A stretch of DNA of 6,808 nucleotides from Burkholderiales bacterium. Lineage in GTDB: Bacteria > Pseudomonadota > Gammaproteobacteria > Burkholderiales > Burkholderiaceae. Below the pieces are notes generated by a model. The model worked only from the letters and a program-made list of their open reading frames with translations. It was not told the DNA's origin and did no database searches. This document shows, piece by piece, positions 1 through 6,234 of this stretch (within the stretch, counting starts at the first letter, position 1; each line of letters opens with the position of its first letter). The position numbers and the translations under genes were made by a program. The DNA lies in assembly GCA_903643055.1 (NCBI GenBank), contig CAHJWV010000058.1:1-6808 (forward strand), given 5' to 3'.

Positions 1-1
1 C

Positions 2-2071
2 TCGCCTGAAGCCGACTCGACCCGAGGACTGCGTCGCCCCTGGCGCCGATCCGCCGGTCAAGGCAAAACTCCAACGCCGGCCGCCGGCCTGTTCACCGGT
101 CTGCAAACCTGCGTGATCTGCGAGCGCTCTTATGAGGCCGACGATCTCGCGCATTGCCCGGCTTACCTCGGCCAGATCTGCTCGCTGTGCTGTTCGCTCG
201 ATGCGCGTTGCCATGATTTGTGCAAGCCCGATGCGCGCTTGTCGGTGCAGTGGGCCGCGGCTTTGCGCGCGCTGCTGCCGCGCCGCATCTGGCCTTATGT
301 CGAGACGGGCCTTGGGCACTATCTGCTGTTGATGGCGATCGTCGTGCCTTTGCTGGCTGGCATGTTCGCGCTGCTCTATCACCACGAGCTGCGCTCATTG
401 GGCGATCAGGCGGCGGCCTTCGGGCCGGCGTTGCGCATCGGCTTCTTGAAGGCGTTTGCCGCGCTGCTGCTGGTCAGCGGCATCGTCGCGTGGTGGCTGG
501 TGTTGACGCACATGAGCCGGCAGGTGGCGCAGGAAGAGTCCAACCGCCAGACGCAGGCGGTGCACGAGCAGACGCTGGCGCTGCGGCGCGAGATCGATTC
601 ACACCGCCGCACCGATGAGCAATTGCAGCTCGCCAAGCAGCAGGCGGATGCCGCAAAGCACCTGGCGGAGTTGGCGAATCAGGCGAAGAGCCGCTACATC
701 ACCACCGTCAGCCATGAGCTGCGAACGCCGCTGAACAGCATTCTTGGCTACGCGCAATTGCTGGAGGAAGATGAAGCGATTCCGGCGCATCGCAAGCAGG
801 CCATCAGCGTGATCCGGCGCGGTGGCGATCATTTGCTGTCACTAATAGAAAGCACCCTCGACATCGCTCGCATCGAAGGCGGCAAGCTGCGCCTCGAATC
901 GAAGCCACTGCACTTTCGCGACTGCCTGCAGCAGATCGTGCGCATGTTCGAACTGCAGGCCGCGGGCAAGCGCATTGCGTTCAGCCATCAGCTCGCAGAA
1001 GACCTGCCGCAGGTGGTGCGCGCCGATGAAAAGCGCCTGCAGCAGATCTTGATCAATGTGCTGGGCAACGCCGTGAAGTTCACGCAGGTGGGCCGGGTGG
1101 TGTTTCGCGTCAGCTATGCGCGCGAGATGGCGTTGTTCGAGATCGAAGACACCGGCCCGGGCATCTCGGCCGACGAGATCGAGCACATCTTCGAGCCTTT
1201 TGCGCGCGGCAGCGAGGCCAGCGCCGCGGCCAGTGGCGGCACCGGCCTGGGCCTGACGATCAGCAAGATGCTGACCGACCTGATGGGCGGCGAACTGACG
1301 GTCCGCAGCAAGACAGCGTCGCAGCGGCTGGCCGAGGAATCGGTGGGCACCTTGTTTCGCATCCGCCTCTTCTTGCCCGAGGTGCAAGGCGCGGTGTCGG
1401 CCGTCGCGTTGCCGCGCGCCAGCCGCATCGGCTATCGCGGCGAGCCGCGCCGGGTGCTGATCGTTGATAACGAGGAGGTTGAGCGCACGCTGCTCGTCGC
1501 GATGCTGCAGCCCTTGGACTTCGAGCTGCGGCAGGCGATCTCCGGGCATGACTGCCTGGCGATGATCTCCGGTTTCGTGCCGCATGCCATCCTGATGGAC
1601 TTGGCGATGCCTGGCATCGATGGCTGGACCACGGTGCGCGAGATTCGGTCGCAGGGCTTGAGCCATGCACCGATCGCCATCGTGTCGGGCAATGCCTTCG
1701 ATCGGAACCTCGACAACGACGTGGGTATCCGCCCGGAAGACTTTGTGCTGAAGCCAGTGCGTGTCAATGAGCTGCTCGACTGGCTGGGTTCGCGCCTGGG
1801 TCTGGAATGGATCGAGCTACCGCGGGCGGCCGAGCCGGCGCAGGTGCCGATGCCCTGGGTGTTGCCCGGCGAGGCAGATCTGAAAGCCTTGCAAGCGCTG
1901 ATCGACCTGGGTTACTTTCGCGGCATCGTCAGGAAGCTCGATGACATCGACAGCGACAATGCGGCCCATGCCGGCTTCGTCGCTCACCTGCGCGGCCTGG
2001 CGCATAACTTCCAGCTTGATGCGATGAGCAGCATCGTGCGCAAGGCGCTCCATGACCCATCCACCTCCTGA
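2..2071 (+). CDS. Hybrid sensor histidine kinase/response regulator, membrane-bound, 5'-partial
   Basis: Inner-membrane kinase that should autophosphorylate on a histidine and pass phosphate to receiver domains. The frame has no stop back to the left edge, so the gene is 5'-partial. A GTG at 113 could be called as start, but it has no Shine-Dalgarno and would split a CxxC pair (Cys codons at 110 and 119). Residues below are counted from that GTG. A cysteine cluster covers -1 to 37. Membrane segments lie near 71-90 and 113-132, with a coiled coil at 135-195. HisKA has SHELRTPLN with phospho-acceptor H201. HATPase_c shows N-box N315/N319, DTGPG at 346-350, FEPF at 360-363 and GGTGLGL at 375-381, so the core looks intact. 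The receiver (about 447-560) has D452, phospho-acceptor D496, S525 and K547; its second acidic position is Asn453. A tail at 583-645 matches no domain I can name. From memory, similar Cys-cluster/kinase segments follow a sodium:solute-symporter-like sensor region in large kinases, which would lie left of the window. The cognate regulator follows directly. The signal is unknown. Confidence 0.93.
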   Translation, partial: SPEADSTRGLRRPWRRSAGQGKTPTPAAGLFTGLQTCVICERSYEADDLAHCPAYLGQICSLCCSLDARCHDLCKPDARLSVQWAAALRALLPRRIWPYVETGLGHYLLLMAIVVPLLAGMFALLYHHELRSLGDQAAAFGPALRIGFLKAFAALLLVSGIVAWWLVLTHMSRQVAQEESNRQTQAVHEQTLALRREIDSHRRTDEQLQLAKQQADAAKHLAELANQAKSRYITTVSHELRTPLNSILGYAQLLEEDEAIPAHRKQAISVIRRGGDHLLSLIESTLDIARIEGGKLRLESKPLHFRDCLQQIVRMFELQAAGKRIAFSHQLAEDLPQVVRADEKRLQQILINVLGNAVKFTQVGRVVFRVSYAREMALFEIEDTGPGISADEIEHIFEPFARGSEASAAASGGTGLGLTISKMLTDLMGGELTVRSKTASQRLAEESVGTLFRIRLFLPEVQGAVSAVALPRASRIGYRGEPRRVLIVDNEEVERTLLVAMLQPLDFELRQAISGHDCLAMISGFVPHAILMDLAMPGIDGWTTVREIRSQGLSHAPIAIVSGNAFDRNLDNDVGIRPEDFVLKPVRVNELLDWLGSRLGLEWIELPRAAEPAQVPMPWVLPGEADLKALQALIDLGYFRGIVRKLDDIDSDNAAHAGFVAHLRGLAHNFQLDAMSSIVRKALHDPSTS

Positions 2072-3044
2072 TCTCGACCGGCTTCCCGACCGCAGCGCGT
2101 CCGATGTCGTGCTGATCGTCGATGACGTGCCCGACAACCTGTCGCTGCTGCACGATGCCCTCGATGAAGCGGGTTATACGGTGCTGGTCGCGACCCATGG
2201 CGAGGCCGCTTTGCAGCGCGCGCTGCAGGCGCTGCCCGATGTCGTGTTGCTGGATGCGGTGATGCCCGGCATGGATGGCTTCGCAGTGGCGCGGGCCTTG
2301 AAAGCGCAAGCCGAGACTGCGCACATACCAATCATCTTCATGACCGGGCTGACCGAGACCGAGCATGTGGTGGCGGCGTTTCAGGCCGGTGGCGTGGACT
2401 ACGTGACCAAGCCGATTCGCCCGCAGGAGGTGTTGGCGCGCATGGCGGTCCACATGCAGAGCGCGCGCCAGGCCAGGCAGGCCCGCAATGCCCTCGATGC
2501 CTTTGGTCACGCCACGATGGCGATCCACGTCAACGATGGCCTCGATGCCGGCCGCGCGGTGTGGCAGACGGCACTCGCCCGGCAACTGATGCAGGCTTAT
2601 TTCGAAGCGCCCGCCGGGCTGGTACCGCAGGCGATGCTCGACTGGCTGCGAGCGCAGACGGCGCTCACGGCCGCCGGGAAGGAGCCGACCTCCTGGACGG
2701 TTGATCGCAGCGTCGACGGCAAGGTTCGCCAACTCGTGTTTTCATTGCAGCAACGCACCAGCGACGATGACTGGCTGATCGTGATGCGCGAGGTGTCGGA
2801 TGCGGCCGTGGTGGATGCGTTGCTGCAGGCCTTCAAGCTGACGATGCGCGAGGCCGAAGTGCTGTATTGGGTCGTCAAGGGCAAGACCAACCGCGACATC
2901 GGCGACATCCTCGGCAGCAGCCCGGCGACGGTCAAAAAACAGCTCGAGCACGTGTTCGAAAAGCTCGGTGTGGAAACGCGCAACGCGGCGGCGTCGCTTG
3001 CGATAACGAAAGTGCGTTTGCTCGCGCCCTGGCATGGCAACTGA
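2052..3044 (+). CDS. Two-component response regulator, REC - PAS-like - LuxR-type HTH
   Basis: DNA-binding output partner of the upstream kinase. The N-terminal receiver (about 18-133) has the full set: acidic pair D24/D25, phospho-acceptor D68 (DVVLLDAVMPGMDG), T98 and K120 followed by Pro. The C-terminal LuxR/NarL-type helix-turn-helix covers about 260-318, with LTMREAEVL leading in and the recognition region around SSPATVKKQLEHVFEKLGV. At 330 aa it is about 120 aa longer than a usual NarL-type regulator (about 210 aa). The extra part, about 145-253, resembles a degenerate PAS fold with two strands near the end (QLVFSLQQ, DWLIVMREV). The ATG lies inside the kinase gene, giving a 20-bp overlap in a different frame, with a weak AAGG six bases upstream, so translation is probably coupled to the kinase. 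Target promoters cannot be read from the window. Receiver and HTH calls are secure; the PAS-like call is tentative. Confidence 0.95.
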   Translation: MTHPPPDLDRLPDRSASDVVLIVDDVPDNLSLLHDALDEAGYTVLVATHGEAALQRALQALPDVVLLDAVMPGMDGFAVARALKAQAETAHIPIIFMTGLTETEHVVAAFQAGGVDYVTKPIRPQEVLARMAVHMQSARQARQARNALDAFGHATMAIHVNDGLDAGRAVWQTALARQLMQAYFEAPAGLVPQAMLDWLRAQTALTAAGKEPTSWTVDRSVDGKVRQLVFSLQQRTSDDDWLIVMREVSDAAVVDALLQAFKLTMREAEVLYWVVKGKTNRDIGDILGSSPATVKKQLEHVFEKLGVETRNAAASLAITKVRLLAPWHGN

Positions 3045-3088
3045 CGCAGGTAGCAGGGTTTTAACGCGGCCATGATGCAATACACGGC

Positions 3089-4288
3089 ATGAAAGACGAC
3101 ATCAAGAAGACGCGCAAGCGTCTGGAAGAACTGAAGGAGATGCACCTCACCGGCTTTCTGGACGATGCCCAGTACGCCGAAGCGGTCGCGCATCTGGAGC
3201 GCAAGCTGATCGATGCGGTGATGAGCGATCCAATCACCGAAATCAAGGTGCCTGTGGCGGCGCAGGTCGATGCGCCTCGCCCCGAAGAAGCGCCGCTGAA
3301 ACCACCTCGCGCCAGGCCGGCGAAGTGGCCCTGGTTTGGCGCGATCGCGGTGGTGTTCGTGCTGGCGGTGGCCGGTGCAGGCTGGAAATTCTCACGAGGC
3401 CGTTCGGATTCGTCCATCAGCGACATCGTTCGCCTGAGCGCTTCGCAGCGGCAAGCGATGACCCCGGAGCAGCTGGGTGCCGCCGCGGGCAAGCTGGCCA
3501 AACGTGTTGAAGACCAACCGAACGATGCCGACGCCTGGGCCGCACTGGCCCGCATCGACACCACGCTGAATCGTCACGCCAAAGCCGCGTTGGCCTATGA
3601 AAAGGCGGTGGCCTTGAGAAACACCGATGCCGGATTGCTGGCCGAACTGGCCGAGGCACGGGCCACCATCAACAACGGCAGCCTGAGTGGCGAGCCGACC
3701 GAGCTGATCCAGCGGGCGCTGGCGTTGGAGCCTGCCAATGCCAAGGCCTTGTCGCTGGCTGCGACTGCGGCGTTCGAGCGCAAGGACTATGCGGCTGCGG
3801 TGGCTTATTGGGACAAGATCATCGAGATCTCGCCCGACGGTGCGCTGGCCCAGAAGGCCCGCGGCTTGTTGGCGGATGTGCGGCAGCTGGCCGCAGCGGC
3901 GCCTGCCGGCGCCAGCACGTCGGCCTCGGGCACGGCGGCCAGCGGCACGGAAATTCGCGGTACGGTGAGCTTGTCGCCGGAACTGTCGGCGCGCGTCAGT
4001 TCGACCGACACTTTGTTCGTCTATGCGCGTGCGGTGGATGGCCCGCTGCCCTTGGCCGTGATCCGCAAGCAGGTCAAGGATTTGCCGCTGGAGTTCAAGC
4101 TCGACGACAGCATGGCGATGTGGCCGTCGGCCAAGGTGTCGACCGCGTCGCAGGTGGTGGTGACGGCCCGCATCAGCAAGAGCGGAGAAGGGCAGCCGAA
4201 GAATGGCGACCTCCAAGGCCAATCGCAGCCGGTCGTGGCCGGTGCCAGTGGGCTTCAGATCGAGATCGATGCGGTGATCAAGAAATAG
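3089..4288 (+). CDS. Membrane-anchored TPR protein with CcmI-like C-terminal domain and SHOCT-like N-terminus
   Basis: 399 aa. Residues about 8-44 form a charged helical hairpin (RLEELKEMHLTGFLDDAQY, then AHLERKL) resembling a SHOCT motif. A Pro-rich stretch (60-79) leads to one membrane segment at about 81-98. Two to three TPR-like helix pairs follow (about 131-176, 183-215, 218-250), then an Ala/Ser/Gly/Thr linker (268-288). The last 110 residues resemble the C-terminal domain of the cytochrome c maturation factor CcmI/CycH: strand GTVSLSPELSARV, then TLFVYARAVDGPLPLAVIRKQ, DLPLEFKLDDSMAM and a closing GLQIEIDAV. CcmI holds apocytochrome c near the heme ligation complex in the periplasm. 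This protein lacks CcmI's usual N-terminal membrane module, and no other ccm gene is in view, so that role is not assured. The topology places the TPR part outside the cytoplasm. A stop at 3062 makes ATG 3089 the first available start; no good Shine-Dalgarno is visible. The gap to the regulator is 44 bp, so co-transcription is plausible. Confidence 0.9.
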   Translation: MKDDIKKTRKRLEELKEMHLTGFLDDAQYAEAVAHLERKLIDAVMSDPITEIKVPVAAQVDAPRPEEAPLKPPRARPAKWPWFGAIAVVFVLAVAGAGWKFSRGRSDSSISDIVRLSASQRQAMTPEQLGAAAGKLAKRVEDQPNDADAWAALARIDTTLNRHAKAALAYEKAVALRNTDAGLLAELAEARATINNGSLSGEPTELIQRALALEPANAKALSLAATAAFERKDYAAAVAYWDKIIEISPDGALAQKARGLLADVRQLAAAAPAGASTSASGTAASGTEIRGTVSLSPELSARVSSTDTLFVYARAVDGPLPLAVIRKQVKDLPLEFKLDDSMAMWPSAKVSTASQVVVTARISKSGEGQPKNGDLQGQSQPVVAGASGLQIEIDAVIKK

Positions 4289-4522
4289 GATTTGTGGCGC
4301 TTGGGCAGTGTGTTCGCTCTGTTCGCCCTGTCTGCGCTAACGGCACAGCAACACGCATCGATCCGAGCACTCCAGCTTGGCAGATCATTTTTTTGTTGTC
4401 GATGCTAAAGCGATCTGTCGACACATGCGACACCCGAATCCGGTCAACAAAAAAGCCGTGCAGCGATGCACGGCTTTGATCAGGAATCGAATCGGAAGTG
4501 AGCGTCTTGCGATGCACTCGAT
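4289..4522. other. Convergent intergenic region
   Basis: This gap separates the stop codons of two converging genes and is less GC-rich than its surroundings, mainly from about 4380 on. It contains a seven-T run at 4388-4394 without a convincing stem in front of it, a perfect 8-bp palindrome TGTCGACA at 4416-4423, and the hairpin terminator at 4449-4477. Short open frames crossing it have no ribosome binding site or recognisable protein, so I call nothing coding. No clear intrinsic terminator for the plus-strand block is visible; that block may end at the shared hairpin or use Rho. Confidence 0.8.
4449..4477 (-). terminator. Rho-independent terminator of the OmpA-caspase operon
   Basis: A perfect 11-bp inverted repeat, AAAGCCGTGCA at 4452-4462 and TGCACGGCTTT at 4467-4477, encloses a four-base GCGA loop. 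Read on the minus strand, the stem runs into six consecutive T (complement of the A-run at 4449-4454), about 45 bases past the stop of the caspase gene. On the plus strand the stem is followed by only three T, so it would be a weaker terminator for the kinase/regulator/TPR block. The orientation call therefore favours the minus strand. Confidence 0.88.
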
Positions 4523-6220
4523 TCAGATGGGCGACAGCACGAAGTCGCCGGCTTCATGCCCCGCGAAACCGATCGGCGCATATTGTGGTGTCTGCTGAAT
4601 CTTCAATCGTTTGGCGAGGTGCGCAAAACGCGACGACACGGATTGGTGCAGTTCCTGAGCCGCGACCGGTGAATTCACCTTGGTCAGCACGTCCAGCAGG
4701 CTGCGCGCGAACAATGAGTGCTCCACGCTTCCGCCATCAACCACGGGCTCCAATCCGCCGGAGGTCATGGCGACCCGGGCGCGCTGCCGGGTCAGTTGCT
4801 TGAGCGGGTTGATGCGTTGTTCCAGGCTCAGGGCCTGGTCCACCGCCGGTACCAAAGAGCGTGTCAAGGTGCCCGAATAGCACGAGTCGGCAATCACCAG
4901 AACATGGCGAGCCGTCATCGCCGAAAGTTGATCGGTCACATCGATCACCGAGACCCATTGCGACAGGTCTTTTTCATCGCCGTCCACGGGGATCCAATAA
5001 CCTCGCGCGGTGACGGGGTCCATCTGGCCATGGCCGGCGTAATACACCACCACTTGATCCTGCGGCCCGGCTTGCTGGCGCAAGCGGCTCAATGCCGCCA
5101 GCAGCTGTTGGCGCGTGACGTCTTGCAGCACCGTGGTGTCAAAGCCGAATCGCTGCTTCAACAGGTCTGCGATGGCTTGTGCATCTGCGCGAGGTGTTTC
5201 GAGCTTGGCCCAATGCTGGTACTGCTGATTCGCGATGATCAAGGCCAGGCGTTTGCCTGACAGCAGCGGCTGCGCTGGCTTCGTGACAACAGATGCCTTC
5301 AGGACTTCAGTGGACGCCAGTGCATTCGCCGAAGCGGCGCCGGAGGCCGCCGTTGCGGTCAGCGGAGCCGAGCGTTGGATGAGCGTCAATTCCGACTGGG
5401 CCTGCTCGCCGCCTTCACCTTCTGCCTGAACCAGCACCGTGGTTCGGTCATCACCGACCACGACCGGCACGCTCAACAGGCCTTGAGCATCTGGTGTTTG
5501 GCTCTTGCCATTCACGCGCACTGACTTGACGCCGGTTGCGCCCGCCACGCGCACGACCACCTCCAACGGGCCGGCGGCGCTTTCCAGCACCACCGGGCTT
5601 CCGCTGGTGCGCGGCAGCGGTGTTGCGCCAACAGGCGATACGAAGTCCACACGCAAGGCTTCTTCTCGCTGTACCGACAAGCCGGCGACCATGCCGCCAC
5701 TGGCCTTGGTGACGAGATCGGCGACGCGGCTGAAAGTGTCTGTCGATGAAGCGGCTTTGCTGCCTGCCGCCGAAGCTGTTTGGCTGAGCAACCCGGCGAG
5801 GCTCACCATCGATCGCGCATCACCCTGGGCCGCGGCTTTTTCGTACCAAGACTTGGCCAGCGCCTTATCGCCGCGCTGATCAAACAATTCGCCCAAGGTG
5901 GTTTGAGCGTCGGGGATGCCTTCAGACGCCATCGGTAACCACATCTTGATGGCTGCGCTGTAGTCCTGGGGTTCGACATACTCGCCGCCGCCAGCCTGGC
6001 ATTGCGCTGGAGACAGCTTGACCGTGCGGCGGGGCGTGACACTTGTGCTGAACGCGCCGAGGCGGCGCACTTGCCCAGGCAGTACGCAGTGCACCCAGGT
6101 GGCCTGATCGGCCGACGCATCGCTTGGTTTGTCGGCAGCCCCCACCAGGCTGCTGGAGATCAGGCACAACAAGCCCAAAGAGGTGGCGACGGTGGTTTGG
6201 CGAAGGGACGACATCGACAT
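4523..6220 (-). CDS. Exported caspase-family (peptidase C14) protein with Sel1-like repeats
   Basis: 565 aa, predicted periplasmic. A signal peptide spans about 1-28/29 (SLGLLCLISSSLVGAAD). A segment with two cysteines follows (C45 in CVLPGQVRRLG, C74 before GGEYV). One to two Sel1-like helix pairs lie at about 86-146 (AKSWYEKAAAQGDARSMVSL). An Ig-like beta domain is probable at about 208-283, then an Ala/Ser/Thr-rich linker (285-312). The caspase domain covers about 322-562: KRLALIIANQQY opens it, catalytic His397 sits in YYAGHGQ, catalytic Cys447 in ADSCYSG, with TSGG at 486-489 and HSLFARSLLDVL at 501-512. The dyad looks intact, so a cysteine protease is likely. Asp445 beside the Cys suggests basic P1 preference as in metacaspases; this is inference, and the substrate is unknown. 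It lies 14 bp behind the OmpA-family gene, so one transcript is expected. No good Shine-Dalgarno precedes ATG 6220; ATG 6214 (Met3) is an alternative start. Its terminator follows at 4449-4477. Confidence 0.93.
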   Translation of the reverse strand: MSMSSLRQTTVATSLGLLCLISSSLVGAADKPSDASADQATWVHCVLPGQVRRLGAFSTSVTPRRTVKLSPAQCQAGGGEYVEPQDYSAAIKMWLPMASEGIPDAQTTLGELFDQRGDKALAKSWYEKAAAQGDARSMVSLAGLLSQTASAAGSKAASSTDTFSRVADLVTKASGGMVAGLSVQREEALRVDFVSPVGATPLPRTSGSPVVLESAAGPLEVVVRVAGATGVKSVRVNGKSQTPDAQGLLSVPVVVGDDRTTVLVQAEGEGGEQAQSELTLIQRSAPLTATAASGAASANALASTEVLKASVVTKPAQPLLSGKRLALIIANQQYQHWAKLETPRADAQAIADLLKQRFGFDTTVLQDVTRQQLLAALSRLRQQAGPQDQVVVYYAGHGQMDPVTARGYWIPVDGDEKDLSQWVSVIDVTDQLSAMTARHVLVIADSCYSGTLTRSLVPAVDQALSLEQRINPLKQLTRQRARVAMTSGGLEPVVDGGSVEHSLFARSLLDVLTKVNSPVAAQELHQSVSSRFAHLAKRLKIQQTPQYAPIGFAGHEAGDFVLSPI

Positions 6221-6234
6221 GATGGTGACTGGCT

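Noticed and set aside
842..1666. Long open frame of 274 codons on the minus strand inside the kinase gene
   Set aside because: It lies antisense to the HisKA, ATPase and receiver regions whose motifs are all intact on the plus strand. Its product is rich in His, Gln, Arg and Ala with no recognisable domain, typical of a shadow frame in GC-rich DNA.
1929..2732. Open frame of 267 codons on the minus strand across the kinase/regulator junction
   Set aside because: It is antisense to two well-supported genes, low in complexity (Arg, His, Gly) and has no motif.
3392..4222. Open frame of 276 codons on the minus strand inside the TPR gene
   Set aside because: It is a shadow of the TPR/CcmI-like gene, which has clear domains on the plus strand.
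4388..4394. Seven-T run as a plus-strand terminator behind the TPR gene
   Set aside because: I could not find a stable stem directly upstream; a T-run alone is not enough.
4278..4598. Short open frames on both strands in the convergent gap (for example 4278-4517 minus and 4377-4598 plus)
   Set aside because: They run through the terminator hairpin, lack ribosome binding sites, and encode nothing recognisable.
4718..5260. Open frame of 180 codons on the plus strand inside the caspase gene
   Set aside because: It is antisense to the catalytic core of the caspase domain; composition is shadow-like and there is no domain.
4523..6220. Caspase protein as part of an anti-phage or programmed-death system
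   Set aside because: It carries a signal peptide and sits with an OmpA wall-binding protein; no nucleotide cyclase, NTPase sensor, gasdermin or other defence partner is in the window.
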